Part shown: positions 46,781 through 57,709 of the stretch, piece by piece
How positions within the stretch are numbered: position 1 is the stretch's first letter
How the letters are laid out: the number at the start of each line of letters is the position of its first letter
DNA from: Serripes groenlandicus
Taxonomy: Eukaryota; Mollusca; Bivalvia; Cardiida; Cardiidae
Reading direction: 5' to 3'
Assembly (NCBI GenBank): GCA_031761405.1
Contig: JASEVX010000130.1
Span: 141,501 to 205,500, forward strand
Length of the DNA: 64,000 bases
The notes under the pieces: generated by a model
Told to the model about the DNA's origin: nothing
Database searches by the model: none
The model's input: the letters and a program-made list of their open reading frames with translations, nothing else
Made by a program: the position numbers and the translations under genes

Positions 46781-47636
46781 TTTATAAATTGTGCCCTAGT
46801 TATATTACATGTATTACAGGGAATTCTAGTATAGACAAAGATAAATGCACACCTTAGGTAAATCTAAACCTCATATTATTGTTTTGTGAACTAAAGCATA
46901 TTCATTTCTTCCAAGTTACATACATATTGCTTGTGAAATTACAGTGTAAGCAAGGTTAACTATGCCAGTTATGGGTACAACACTTTATACCTAGGATTTC
47001 AATTTCACCCATTTACAATAGATTTGTGAGGTCTAATTTTTGTCAAAGATCTGTGCAAGTTTGATTAAAAACGAATGAAAACTAAAGACTCTATATCGAC
47101 ACTCAAGGGCAGATAAATCTTGGCAATGTCATTCATCTTGAATTTGTTATTTCATTCATGTTGACATTCATTTATAATAATCGAATAAAAACTATTTCGG
47201 TTGCTCTTTTTAAAGATAGGTAAACAACTCTAAAATCTGTACTCCAATTTGATCATTTTTGACAGCCTTAGGGCGTTTGCTACTATCAAAACCAATCTGT
47301 ACGATTTTGATAACAAATGATTGCAAATTGTGGACTATTGGTCAATTTTAAAGCAATAACTGTCAAGTATATATATATATCTAATGGTTCAATTTCTCTG
47401 CACTGAGCTCTTAACGATATAAGCAAACGATTTACGTTAAATACCAATGAACGAAAGTATTGAATATCTCGGGTTGTCAATGTGAAATAAGCAATATAAT
47501 GACGACCAACAAATTGAAGAAAGGTTTAGAGTTAGTAGATATCATTCGCGCATCTTAAATATACCTTGGCCGTATAGGTTTTAAACCGAATCTTTATTAA
47601 GAATAGAATGACCATTTTTACCCTGTCTTGTTCAAA

Positions 47637-47725
47637 AGAAAAGACGGACGGAGCGACTGACAGAAGGATGAACAACTGGAACAACGGCATCCCGTTAGCT
47701 CTGCTGGCTTTCGACCAGTACAACT
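47637..47725 (+). mobile_element. Possible 3' end of an AGAG...-type hairpin element
   Basis: AAAGACGGACGGAGCGACTGA, then GTTAGCTCTGCTGGCTTTCG and ACCAGTACAACTAGTTATAG. The CTGG-CTTTCGA-CCAG stem resembles the end of 37122-38249. The rest of the element is not identifiable. Confidence 0.45.
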
Positions 47726-47956
47726 AGTTATAGGCGTAACTTAATGTGTGTTTTGAATAACATGTGTGTTTACTACTAAGCAGCAGACATTGGAGAAACT
47801 CATTTTAATGTTTGGAAATCTCTCCGAATGTAGACAATGTGCTATTCGGTCAATGTCTCTTAACAATATGTACAATTACGACATTCATGTAGATTTATTT
47901 AAAACTTTCCCACATACAAATCTGCAACACACGGTCTATCAACAGTCATGGGCTGA

Positions 47957-48211
47957 TTGATTGATTGATTGATTGGGGTTTAACGCCGTTTTTAACAATT
48001 TCTCAGTTATATCACGGCGGCAAGTTCACCTACTCATGCATTTCCTGGTTTTCTCAAACCAGTATTCCACACAACAATCTTCCAAAGCAACTGGCTGCTT
48101 TTACACATAGACTAAGCCCATTGGTAGAAGACGAATGACGCATGTCGCATTGTCAATCGTCGGAAAGAAAGTTGGCCGAGCCGGGATTCGAACTCACAAC
48201 CCCTGTATTAA
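47957..48211 (-). mobile_element. tRNA-derived SINE (type A) with 11-bp target duplication
   Basis: Flanked by identical TCATGGGCTGA at 47946-47956 and 48212-48222; unit 1 (about 35410) has the empty site with one TTTAGGCTGA. On the minus strand: tRNA-like head with B box GAGTTCGAATCCCGG, body CTTTCTTTCCGACG, CGTCTTCTACCAATGG, GCCGCCGTGATATAACTGAG, 3' AACGGCGTTAAACCCCAATC and an (AATC)n tail. About 255 bp. This is the best copy for defining the family, and its insertion is younger than the duplication. Confidence 0.9.
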
Positions 48212-48238
48212 TCATGGGCTGAACTATGGAAAAACATT

Positions 48239-48455
48239 TGAGCTGTTCCACGAGAACACCAGCATTATGGACGTTGCTGGCTAATCTGGGCCGACACATT
48301 TTGCCTCAGGGAGATTAAGGTCTAAAGTAATGATTCCTGAAACAGAAAATCCACAGAAGAAGAACAGTGTCTGTTCGGATAAGTTTGCGCAACATGCTTA
48401 GGCTGATCAGGGTCGATACTTAACGCAAAGTCCACCATATTGGTATTATATAATA
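48239..48455 (+). mobile_element. T-family element, shortened
   Basis: GAGCTGTTCCACGAGAACACC, AGCATTATGGACG, then GGGCCGACACATTTTGCCTC, ATGATTCCTGAAACAGAAAA, CATGCTTAGGCTGATCAGGG, ends CCACCATATTGGT. The left interior (TGTATCGACC...) and last part of the right end are lost. Unit 1 lacks the insertion at 35435. Confidence 0.82.
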
Positions 48456-48549
48456 TAATGGTATTGATCTGAACAAATGTAACAAAACTTCTCGAAAATC
48501 TTCTGCTACAGATGTGCCAACGCGTGACTGCTTGTAGAAAAGTGTTAAG

Positions 48550-49510
48550 CATGCTTTCCTCATTCGTGCTGATTTACATTTTGATGATATCACATATTAT
48601 CAGCTTTCCCAAGGGACTCAATTCGCGGCTTTTAATAATTACAGGAAAATCTTCGAGGCTTGCATTTTGAGAAACTGTACTGTAGGCGATTAAAGGTGCT
48701 GAACCAAACTTCCTGTTCTCCTTTGGTGTACTTTGATGGTTTAACGTTATGATGTACTTTTAAAAATGTCTGTATGAAAGGGATGCCATAGACGGTATAT
48801 TTCTTATTTTTTTTTGTTTTTGTATATTTGTATTTGTAAAGAAAATGTTTGTGGTATTATTATTTAACACTGTAGAGCTTTCCGTTGGAGACCTTTGAAA
48901 ACTGATATATGTGGCGCAATTTTAAGTTCAATACGTTTATGTAAACGTTTATAAATACGGTTCGTAAACGTATCATGCTATTGTACTTTGTAATTTTATT
49001 TTCGGACTCCTAATCTGTATTAGTATTCGAACTCTCCTATTGTGTATTAGTAGCTGGTGGTCCACAAAATGAACGTATCATGACTGTACACAGTTAATAT
49101 TCGTTTCTTAATGACAACCTTGATTTCGTTTTAAATTCAATATAAAAAATTGAAATATGTTTCATTAAAGGCATGGTGGAGTTCCACCTAACTTTTCAGT
49201 TGATAATCTGTAACAATTTATTTTAATTTTACCTGTGACAGCCAAGTGAAAACTCAATGCTTAATTATACTAATTCGAATATCCATGTCTTACTGAAGAT
49301 GAAGATAAGGTAGTGCATGCATATGCTTTTAGAAAATAGCACAGAGGTTCGATTACAGGGTCAAACCAGGCATGTCAGAGTGGTTTTGGTAGAAAAGTCG
49401 TTAAGCAAATTTCTTTTTTAATTTCTTTTTTATTTTTATTTTTTATTTTTTATTACGTTTAAACAGGTTTTCTGTCAAATCACATAACTGATTTGTATTT
49501 TGTTGACTTT
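48550..49510. other. No recognisable gene; T-rich tract
   Basis: The first 200 bp match unit 1 at 35550-35750; a 67-codon frame in unit 1 there is closed in unit 2. A poly-T/ATTTTT tract runs at about 49409-49455. Confidence 0.5.
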
Positions 49511-49511
49511 C

Positions 49512-49690
49512 CAGTTAACCTCCTCGGTGGTGTAGTGGTAGATCGTCCGCCTCGCGTTTGGAACTGCGGGGTTACATGTTGCATCGCGATCGATTGATTG
49601 GTGTCAGGATAAATGGACCAGTTGTAGTGGTATCTTACCCAGACCGTGATATAATTGTGAATTAGACACCAAACAATCAATCAATCGAAT
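49512..49690 (+). mobile_element. SINE type B with tRNA-like head
   Basis: CCTCGGTGGTGTAGTGGTAG carries an A-box-like TGGTGTAGTGG. A degenerate B box (GGGGTTACATG) follows, then GTCAGGATAAATGGACCAG, TAGTGGTATCTTACCCAGAC, CGTGATATAATTGTGAAT and an (AATC)n tail. The body matches 35862 and, reversed, 53600. Unit 1 lacks it here. Confidence 0.8.
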
Positions 49691-50520
49691 ATCCTGTCCC
49701 CGATGTAAACGCCTATGATATATATGGTTTCCCTTAATTCTCTGAAAGAAGCAGCCTCTGTTCAAATAATACAACATCGGTCAAACTTGATATGAGCCTG
49801 TGCATCGGAAAAGGTACAAGTTGGCATTTGAGAGCAGTATATATCAATATCTAAACGGTTCACATATTACTTACACTATTTTGTTTGAAGATTCTGCCAA
49901 CTTATGTAGACTCTGATAATACTGAGCAGGTGGGCAAGATGATGTGAACCTACACTGTTCAGAAATACCGAACTGTACCTCTTCTCATGATTTTTCAGAT
50001 TCAGAATATTTTATTGACTCAAACTTTACAAAGTTTATGGTCATTTACAAATATACAAGAACAAAATATATATGTGTGTATCAAGGAAAGAATGGTCTCA
50101 ATATAGTTTTGGAGGACAAACTGCTTTGTCATATTAGACGCTTTAAAAATGTAATAGCCAACTATACCATGCGGATGGATATGTAGTAAAAGACATATGG
50201 CATCTCATATCACTTTATTTACATACACATATGCATGCTGCCGCATATCGTATTATCATATTCAAACAATGTCAAAGACGTACAGAAATTAAAGTATTCC
50301 ATGTACATACCATGTATAGTTTGGTAAAGAAAGAAAATTAAACATATCAACATACATGGACTGGTTTAATTACTAGATGTATTTTATTTTCTATCATTTA
50401 AGATCACCTGTGATAAGTCCCTCAGTTTGACCCAATCTGTTCGTCTGTACGTATGTGTGGGTCTTACATAAGTTTGTATTGTTTCTGTGCACAAACGACA
50501 TCTTCAGGAGATCTTAAAAC
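49691..50520. other. No gene supported
   Basis: Contains an 80-codon frame at 49944 with a plausible-looking but unrecognised sequence. No partner in unit 1, no flanking splice evidence that I can judge. Confidence 0.45.
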
Positions 50521-50864
50521 GTTGTGTATATGATCAAAGACCTTTTCTGTATTTCTAGAATAACTGTTTAAGCGCCAAGCTTAGCTCCAAATACCCAATC
50601 ATTAACTTTAATAAGTTTTTCCCCTGGACCAATTATTTTGTAATGTGGTCATTTACATGTAAATAAATTGATAGCAGATAAAGCACGGTTATAATTTTGA
50701 CTCTATCGTTGTATTAGTGGCCTTTTGAACTTGATGTAATTGGTGTGATTGTCGCAGAAGAATGCCATCTCTTACAATAACCCAGAGACGTTTTCAGATT
50801 TTGATAACATACAACATATAACTACAGCGTTTAACTGGCGCACGCCCAATTGATAGATGTGTTA

Positions 50865-51064
50865 GGCAGAGGTCCCGATAAAGAGTGATAAAAAGCTGTT
50901 TCCCCCACAATATCTCTCTTATAATCCAGACAAATCCTATGATGTGGGTACTCAACAGAATCGTCTCATTGAGACGATTATGTTGAGTATCCACAACATA
51001 GGGTTTGAGAGTCAAGTTTAGATTTTAGAACATGCAAAACGCCCCTTATCTAGTGCTCTGGTTA
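50865..51064. mobile_element. Foldback MITE with long hairpin (family c), unit 2
   Basis: Counterpart of 36760-36957. Hairpin 50936-51002: CCTATGATGTGGGTACTCAA, AGAATCGTCTCATTGAGACG at the apex and GAGTATCCACAACATAGG. Ends AGAGGTCCCGATAAAGAG and CCCCTTATCTAGTGCTCTGG. Confidence 0.85.
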
Positions 51065-51639
51065 GATAAATCTTAATAGAATCCTGAACAGAGTTGTATT
51101 CCAATTTACTAAAGACGGTAAACGCTTATTCGAGTGTTAGTCATAGAACTTTTGTGAACGACCTGTTCACTTTTGGGAAAGGGTACCAAATTTCCAAGTA
51201 ATATCCACTGATTTCGGACCATCTTTCGTGTGTTGTCTAAAAATGACCTTTGATTAGTATATTCGATACTGTTATCATAACAAGTTGTTCATTTTGCAAT
51301 TTTCGCTCGAAGGGTAACATTATGTAAGTGAATCACACACGGACAGAGAGGTAAAACAGGTCTCTATCGTATACACTCACATTTAACCCCTCGACACGTC
51401 CATACAATCATGATCTAACTACTCATTACTACAACTACCCCATGAAAGTGTAATAACTTATACAAGTCGTCAAATGATGATGGTTACAGGAAGTCGGCAT
51501 GTTCATTCGCACAGGCTCACCAAACTTTCACTGTCCGCTCTGTTGTTATACGACATAAGCATCTTTTGACACAAAACAGGAACTATAGCCCCAGTGTTGT
51601 TCCGCACAATAACCGTGGGACAGTCCTTTACTGCGTTCC

Positions 51640-51795
51640 CGCCTATAAGACGCTTTTTGACGACTTTTGACATCAGTATTAACAATTTCTCCATTTGCCA
51701 CAATGATTTCAACTCTATTCAGTAATGACCATATTATCGTTGAGATGTTTTCAAAGTCGTCTGCTGCAAATGTGTTGTATGTGGGAGAGGGTTAA
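51640..51795. mobile_element. Family-a MITE, first of a fused pair, unit 2
   Basis: AAGACGCTTTTTGACGACTTT, core AATTTCTCCATTTGCCACAAT, right arm CAAAGTCGTCTGCTGCAAATG, GTGGGAGAGGG, TTAA 51792-51795. Same pair as 38724-39115. Confidence 0.8.
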
Positions 51796-51950
51796 ACCCT
51801 TTTCCGATAACAGACGCTTTCTAGGACCTCTGTAGCAGATGACACTTGAAAAACTTGTGGCAAAATATAAGAAAAATGCTCATGATGAGCAATTTCGCAT
51901 TTTGCAACCTTTTATAGATATTTTCCCTACGGTATGTATTAAGAGGCTAC
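51792..51950. mobile_element. Family-a MITE, second of a fused pair, unit 2
   Basis: Shares TTAA 51792-51795; ACCCTTTTCCGATAACAGACG, CTTTCTAGGACCTCTGTAGC, core ATGCTCATGATGAGCAATTTC. It breaks off after CTTTTATAGATATTTTCC, so the right arm is missing. Confidence 0.78.
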
Positions 51951-52841
51951 TGTAAATCAGTTCTGATCGAAACAAATAAGAAAACACGAACCCTTTCCCA
52001 TTTGGTAAATGTATGGTTTAAATAACGAGAAGTACAAATTACAGATAGACAAAAAAAAACATCTATGCCATTCGTTTAATTATACTTTATGTAATGTGAT
52101 GCAGTGCCATCTTTTGCAAAATCTAATGTTTCATACACATGCTAAATACGATAAGATACGTTGTTCCCTCTCCCATTCTGTGTTACATTTGACATAACTT
52201 AATATAAATTGATGAACACTATCAAATACCAAGCTTTAACAACGTGTATATGCAGGATGGTATTGGTGAACTGGTAAATACAATTTACAAAAGTTTCTTA
52301 AAGTCGATGAACTCCAGATGGAGATTAAACATTTTAAATATTGAAACTTTGGAAAATATTGCTAAAAGTGACAATAAAGTAAGTAATAAATAATTCAAAA
52401 CTATTTTGGAATGTTGAAAAACAGTCAATTGAAAGTCATGTAAATGCACAAACTATTGCTTACTTGGTATGTCTACCCAGTATAAATGAAGTATAAACGA
52501 TTAATATGTAGATGTTTATTGTACAGGAAAGTGAAATTATTACACTAATTTTATTTCAAGACAACTTTTGGACAGTTTTAAAACTTTGACTTTATTATAT
52601 ATAATCTGGATGACAGCACCTTTAAAGTAGCTAATAGCAGAACTACATGTATGTATGGGTACAGTGGCATACAAACGAGCCGTATCAAACGCATTGGAGA
52701 CATTGTTGCCAGTGTGAACACGAGTCTCGCATACACACAGTATCACGAGAGAATTCACTGTCTGCCTAAATGTATTATAATATTAATATGCCACTTTCGA
52801 CAAGAAATCCATAATTGTTGGTCTATATTGTCGATGCAGCG

Positions 52842-53068
52842 TTAACCCTTTCCCACATACAAACATTTTGCAGCAGACGACTTTCAAAGCATATTGACTA
52901 AAAAAGTGAACAATCTCCATAAATGTGTGTTTAATTATTAAATAGAATTGAACACAGTGTGGCAATAGTAAAAATTGCTCGTTATACGCAATTTCTTCTT
53001 TTGTTACAATGTTTTCAAAAGTCGTCTACTGCAGAGGCGTCAGAAAGCGTCTATATGTGAAAAGGGTT
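52842..53068. mobile_element. TTAA-flanked hairpin MITE (family a), unit 2
   Basis: Counterpart of 41339-41565: TTAA-CCCTTTCCCACATAC, GCAGCAGACGACTTTCAAAG, core AAAATTGCTCGTTATACGCAA, AGGCGTCAGAAAGCGTCTATA, GTGAAAAGGGTTA. Confidence 0.9.
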
Positions 53069-53599
53069 ACGTAATCCCATGGTTGAGTGAAAACGAAAAT
53101 CTAAATCGCTAGACACGCCTAGGAGCCGCGTCGAGAGAAATTGATCTTGTTATCTGTGCGAGCAGTGCATACCAATGCTAGGTTGCCACATCGAACAGTT
53201 CCGCCAGAGCCTTCAGTGTTTATATTCATGTAATAAAGTCCTACATGCAAACCTTTGGTCAAAAACTAGAAGTGTAGCCCCGATGGTATTCCACCGTTGT
53301 AACGTTTAATGATAGCCAACCGGACAGTCGAGAATGTCCCAAATTGCTAGACGTCTGTGTACTTTAACTTGCCGTGATTTGTCATGATAAATGTCCAGTC
53401 TTATATATCTAATATCTTATAACCTATTACAAAACGGACTATGTGCGGGAATGAACACGATGTTTCCGGACTGATACTACGGGCCGAGTTCACTCTTTAA
53501 CGGATTTCTTCATTTGCCCTGTACATATTTCATTTGTTTGTATATTAGTATGGTATGTTATGCCATTTCTTCATTTTTTTGTCAGTAATATGACGGCGT

Positions 53600-53790
53600 T
53601 TTCTGGATAGGTTACCAGTACTACTGGTCATTTCTCCTGATACCAACTACTCATTCGCCATGCTTACTCAACAATCCTGAGCGCAAAGGAGGGAATTTCA
53701 TTACTTCAAGTTTTAATAAGGGTATGACCGGCTGGGGATCGAACAGGTGACCTAAAGTGCTGTTCGCAATAACAAAAAATGAAAACCGTC
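53600..53790 (-). mobile_element. SINE type B, minus strand
   Basis: On the minus strand: GGTCACCTGTTCGATCCCC (B box with TTCGATCC) near 53737-53754, then CCTCCTTTGCGCTCAGGATT, ATGGCGAATGAGTAGTTGG, GACCAGTAGTACTGGTAACC. Repeated at 61325-61512. Confidence 0.8.
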
Positions 53791-54524
53791 CGAACGTTGT
53801 GATTCACTTCACATGTAAAATGACCTTGAAGATCCACAACTGTGCAGTCTGACCAGGATCTGCTCTGTTCGCTATCAAGTCATGTAAGCATCCTAGAAAC
53901 CTATGAAAGGCACGCTTGACTTGATGTACTACAAGTATACAAGTATGCACTTTGATCGTTATTGCCATTTACTTCAAAAACTCTGAAAGTCTGTGTTCGT
54001 GTGACGTCGCTCAATGTTAGTTTCTGCCCTTGTGATCGTAAAAACTTACTGTCCAAGTACATGTATTCCAATGTGTCATTAATTTAATAACAAGTAGATG
54101 TTCCGGTTTCTGGCGACGCCGTTCAAAGGTTATATTGTTAAATGTTATTGAATATAAATAGATTAACGTCAAGACATTAGACCCTCTTAAAGACGTTGCT
54201 ACATTGATGAATAATACATTGTTATTTCATCAGATGTTTTGGGAAGGCTGAATTTCCCTAGCTGACACAATGCATTATAAACTTCATTAATAAAAAATAA
54301 TATGTCTGCTCTCGGTGCATGGAATTGCATCCAAATCTCCAAAGGATTCCAATTAACGATTATTTATCGCACCGACAAGGCTGAAATGGCTATATTGTAT
54401 ATAGCAGAATATTCGATAAGGGAAAGTAAACTGGACGTTTCCCTAAAACTTGTCTCTCATAACTAAATTAAACTCTATGTTTTGGTATCACTAAGTGTCA
54501 AAAAAGAATTCTAGAACATCGAAA

Positions 54525-54645
54525 AAGCCCCTTATCTAGGTCCGTATACATACCGTCATTTTGTTTTTCGTTTTTTTATTCTTACTCAAGAAAAACGAAA
54601 GACGAAATGATGGTATATATACGGGCCTAACTAGAGCTCTGAAAT
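54525..54645. mobile_element. Foldback element with hairpin, related ends to family c
   Basis: CCCCTTATCTAGGTCCGTATA opens a hairpin, ATACCGTCATTTTGTTTTTC and its complement GAAAGACGAAATGATGGTAT, ending GGGCCTAACTAGAGCTCTG. The outer motifs resemble the AGAGCTCTAGATAAGGGG ends, but the hairpin sequence is different. Repeated at 62275-62403. Confidence 0.8.
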
Positions 54646-54991
54646 TATAGATTCCATTTTAGATCCGTGATTTTTTCCTGTTGTACACAATGTTCGTGAA
54701 GTTAAAGTGCATCTGTGAACGAAGTATGTCCGCCTTTTTAAGGCTCATCGTTATTCAAATACGTCAACATCTGATTATGTTTGTAATGTTGTGAACTTGT
54801 CGCGTACAAGAGTGGTTACTCTTGCTAACACCTTTTCCCAGTTATCAGCGTCTTTAAAACAAAAAGCTAACCCACTAGTATGCGGGTAATAACTTAAACT
54901 CCACTTCAGAAACTTTGTTTACATTTGGAAGGGACTGTATGTAAGTATATTAGTATTCCGTGTACGCCGTGTTCAATATGTGTCCGTCGAA

Positions 54992-55208
54992 GTTCTTTTC
55001 CACAAACTACAAATCCGCAGCAGACGCCTTTGAAAACATATTTTCATAATCGTATAAAATATGAGTAAATAATAGACTTATAATTGACTAGATTAGAAAA
55101 CAGTGTGGCTAAAAGAGAAATTGCTCAATTCCTCTTTTTGCTGCAATATTTTCAAATGTCGTCTGTTGCATCGGCTTCAGAAAGCGTCTATATATGGGAA
55201 AGGGTTAA
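54992..55208. mobile_element. Family-a MITE, unit 2
   Basis: GTTCTTTTCCACAAACTACA, CCGCAGCAGACGCCTTTGAAA, core AGAGAAATTGCTCAATTCCTC (hairpin apex deleted), TCGTCTGTTGCATCGGCTTC, ATATATGGGAAAGGG, TTAA 55205-55208. Unit 3 copy (62742-62968) keeps the hairpin apex. Confidence 0.82.
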
Positions 55209-55413
55209 GAAGTGTTTGGACGGATATTGAACTGGTATTAAGCACAAATAAGTTGATCTGTTTAGTCTGTCTGGTGATATATTATTATCAATCCCATCAC
55301 AACACGGCATGCTAACTTACTCACTTTCATAACGTTTCTGAAAACGTTTAAAAAGCATGCTTAGTTTCAGACAAAAATCGCGGACAGTATCTAAAACATA
55401 GTGGCCACAATTT

Positions 55414-55530
55414 TTACCGCACCCGTTTAGAAGAGTAATTGATTATGGTACAATAAAAGTAAAGCTCCAAGAGCTTACCGCACCCGTTTCGGAGAGTTAT
55501 TGATTATGGTACAATAAAAGCAGGCATAAC
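55414..55530. repeat. 61-bp tandem repeat, 2 copies (3 in unit 3)
   Basis: TTACCGCACCCGTTT.G.AGAG and TTGATTATGGTACAATAAAA repeat with 61-bp spacing (55414, 55475). Confidence 0.92.
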
Positions 55531-55575
55531 ATCGCGTCGCTTTGTATTGCACCACGAGGCACGTCATGGGAAAAT

Positions 55576-55838
55576 CAGCCGTTCCTCGAGAAAACCAACA
55601 TTGTGGACTCTGCGTAAAGTATCGACCCGGATCAGCCTTAAGCATGCCGCGCAGGCTTACGCGGATATATACTTTTCGCCTCCTGTGGATTTTCTGTTTC
55701 AGGAATCATTACTCTTTACCTTTATCCCCTGAGACGGTATGTGTCGGCCCGGACCAGTATGCGCGTACTGCGCAGGCTAATCTGGATCGATACATTACGC
55801 AGAAGCCATAATGTTGGTTTTCTCGCGGGACGGCTCAA
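55576..55838 (-). mobile_element. T-family element, near full length
   Basis: Both ends are present: GTTCCTCGAGAAAACCAACA at the left, TGTTGGTTTTCTCGCGGGAC + GGCTC at the right. Orientation is reversed relative to other copies. Inside: AAGCATGCCGCGCAGGCTTA, GTGGATTTTCTGTTTCAGGA, GTATGTGTCGGCCCGGACC, CTGCGCAGGCTAATC. Overlapping frames of 61 and 89 codons come from the element and are not conserved. Confidence 0.88.
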
Positions 55839-56848
55839 ATGATATCTCGCCAAAACGGAAGGCTGAGAAATATGTCAATTTCCCACGACCTGAATTACAA
55901 AATATAACGTTACGTAAGAATACTGCCTTTTAACTTTTCTTTAATTATTAAAGCTTTGAAGATAGAACATCACATTACCATATTTGGTAACGTTTTTAAA
56001 TCCATCGTGTTTTACGCGTGGTATTTTGACCTGTATTGTCACCGAAAGTAGTCATTATTAAACAGCTCTTATATCTGGGAGAAGTATAGAACTATCATGC
56101 CCCTTGTTGTGATTCTGTTACAGAGTTGCGGATACATCAACCTGTATAATAAACACAGCCCTTATATAAGTTCTTACTTAGCAATAAGTCCGTTCTGCTT
56201 AAATGAAATATCGTTGCATGAATAGTGAAGACTCGGATGCGCATGTGCAAGTGTACTGTTTTCATTGGGCTATCTAATCCGCCTATATATAACCTGCCCG
56301 TACCTCTCCCTCCCGCGTTAACACGTTGAGGGGGAAAGCCCCATCAAGAGGTATGCCACTCGACACTAAGGCAGTTTTGTCACGGTTGTGGAACGTCTAC
56401 AGACGCGGAATGCCCTGAATATCTTTAGATGCATATCTTGACAAACAGCAAGAAGTGCAGTTCGGCTTGTTTCATTCATTCATGGATTGATTTGGTCACC
56501 CTCGCCGTGCAGAGTTAACTATTTGACGAGCAAATAAGTTTGTTTTACGCTAATGTTTGTATCCGTATATGAGCTTGTTGTTACGAAACAGGCGAGTTAC
56601 AATTTCTGAAAAGTTTTGGTTAAGATCACCATGTCCATTTACACTGTCTTGTCAGAATACTCAAAATTCAATGGAAGCCTTAAACAAATCCTTTGTAAGT
56701 AAATTTCGAAAAGTGTTGTTGTAGATCAGACTTTACGGATGTCACTGCTGGTTTGGGTCTACACTGTACCTTTGTGCATTGATGGTCTCATATGATTTCA
56801 AAATGGAGCGACAATAATATCCCATTTCGCTCAATGCGATTCAGATTA
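55839..56848. other. No gene supported; TATA-like motif
   Basis: CCTATATATAACCTG at about 56283 followed by GC-richer DNA could look like a core promoter, but no open frame or exon follows that I can recognise. Absent from unit 3. Confidence 0.4.
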
Positions 56849-57278
56849 TTAACCCATTCCCACATACAGAAAAACTGTAGCAAACGACTGCAGAGGACTA
56901 TATAAGAGGGAGTGAACTGCTCTTTTCCCAGCAATATTTCTCTTATTACCCAACCAAATCCTATGCGGCGGGTACTCAAAAGAATCGTCTCACTGAGACG
57001 ATTGTTTCGAGTACCCACAACATAGGTTATAACTTTCAAAAAAGGATTTTAGAGCATGCACAACATAGGGTTTAAATGTCAAATAAGGGTTTAAAAGCCC
57101 TTTATCTAGAAATCTGGACCGTCACGACAGTGAACAAAACTAGGCAAAAATAAAGAAAAGTTAATGAAAGCTTGATTAAGGAATAGAATTTAATTCCCGA
57201 TTTGCCACAATCTTCTCGGACATCGTCTGGTCTGCTACAGAGGCGCCAGAAGGCGTGTGTAAGTGGGAAGGGGGTTAA
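56849..57278. mobile_element. Family-a MITE with a foldback MITE nested inside
   Basis: Outer: TTAA 56849-56852, CCCATTCCCACATACAG, GTAGCAAACGACTGCAG, and on the right CATCGTCTGGTCTGCTACAGA, GGCGCCAGAAGGCGTGTG, GTGGGAAGGGGG, TTAA 57275-57278. Inner: family-c element 56892-57118 with hairpin 56960-57026 (CCTATGCGGCGGGTACTCAA / GTACCCACAACATAGG). The inner one is therefore the later insertion. Confidence 0.85.
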
Positions 57279-57445
57279 ATAAACACACAAACGAAGAAAG
57301 GATAATAAAAGCCACGAATTCAGGGGGCCAATAGTTTAAAGTATTTCAGTATTGCTAATTTTCCAAATGGAATTTAATACATCTAATGTGTTTTGTATGT
57401 TTTTTTACAGACACCTGAAGAGTTTCAACGAGCTTATAAGAGCAA

Positions 57446-57709
57446 TTCGAGGGCTTAGCGTGAAACGGTTGTACATGTAACTAAGATTAGTATTATGTTT
57501 ACCAAGGTTAATCATCTCGCCATAAAGTCTTTATAACCGTTAAATAATTTTTCTTTGTAAACAATGGACATTTAGGTGCCATTGCTCGTTCTGAGCAATG
57601 GCACCTAAATTTGCATTGTTTACAAAGGGGTCAAAATTGCCCCTAAATCAGGGTCTTCAAAATAGGTTTTTAGCTACAACCGTTTCCCGCCAAGCCCTCG
57701 AATTGACTG
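57446..57709. mobile_element. Foldback element with 30-bp ends and central palindrome
   Basis: Ends AATTCGAGGGCTTAGCGTGA + AACGGTTGTA and TACAACCGTTTCCCGCCAAG + CCCTCGAATT are inverted repeats. The centre is a perfect 16-bp stem, TTAGGTGCCATTGCTC-GTTCT-GAGCAATGGCACCTAA (57572-57608). No coding; a 76-codon frame starts at the palindrome. A partial copy is at 60735-60885. Confidence 0.88.

Larger units (their letters stand above)
47905..48545. mobile_element. Family-a MITE split by a SINE and a T element
   Basis: AACTTTCCCACATACAAATCT at the left and TTCTGCTACAGATGTGCCAAC at the right correspond to unit 1's uninterrupted 35364-35548. Between lie a SINE (47957-48211) and a T element (48239-48455). 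Confidence 0.7.
42716..54446 (+). repeat. Segmental duplication, unit 2 (about 11.7 kb)
   Basis: Collinear with unit 1 from TTTGTTAATTAGATTTCTG to AGGGAAAGTAAACTGG (unit 1: about 42700; unit 2: about 54434). It lacks unit 1's two 165-bp-repeat elements and has single copies where unit 1 has arrays, but carries its own SINE, T element and a 420-bp insert. 42726-43090 and 43200-43660 match 24165-26080 and 24930-25330. No gene was found. Confidence 0.88.

Noticed and set aside
55542..55811. 89-codon plus-strand frame and similar frames at 58457 and 63678
   Set aside because: All lie in T-family elements; similarity between them is due to the element, and the reading frames are not kept in other copies.
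56283..56420. Core promoter (TATA-like) with a gene downstream
   Set aside because: No exon, open frame or conserved sequence follows; a TATATATAA match alone is common in AT-rich DNA.
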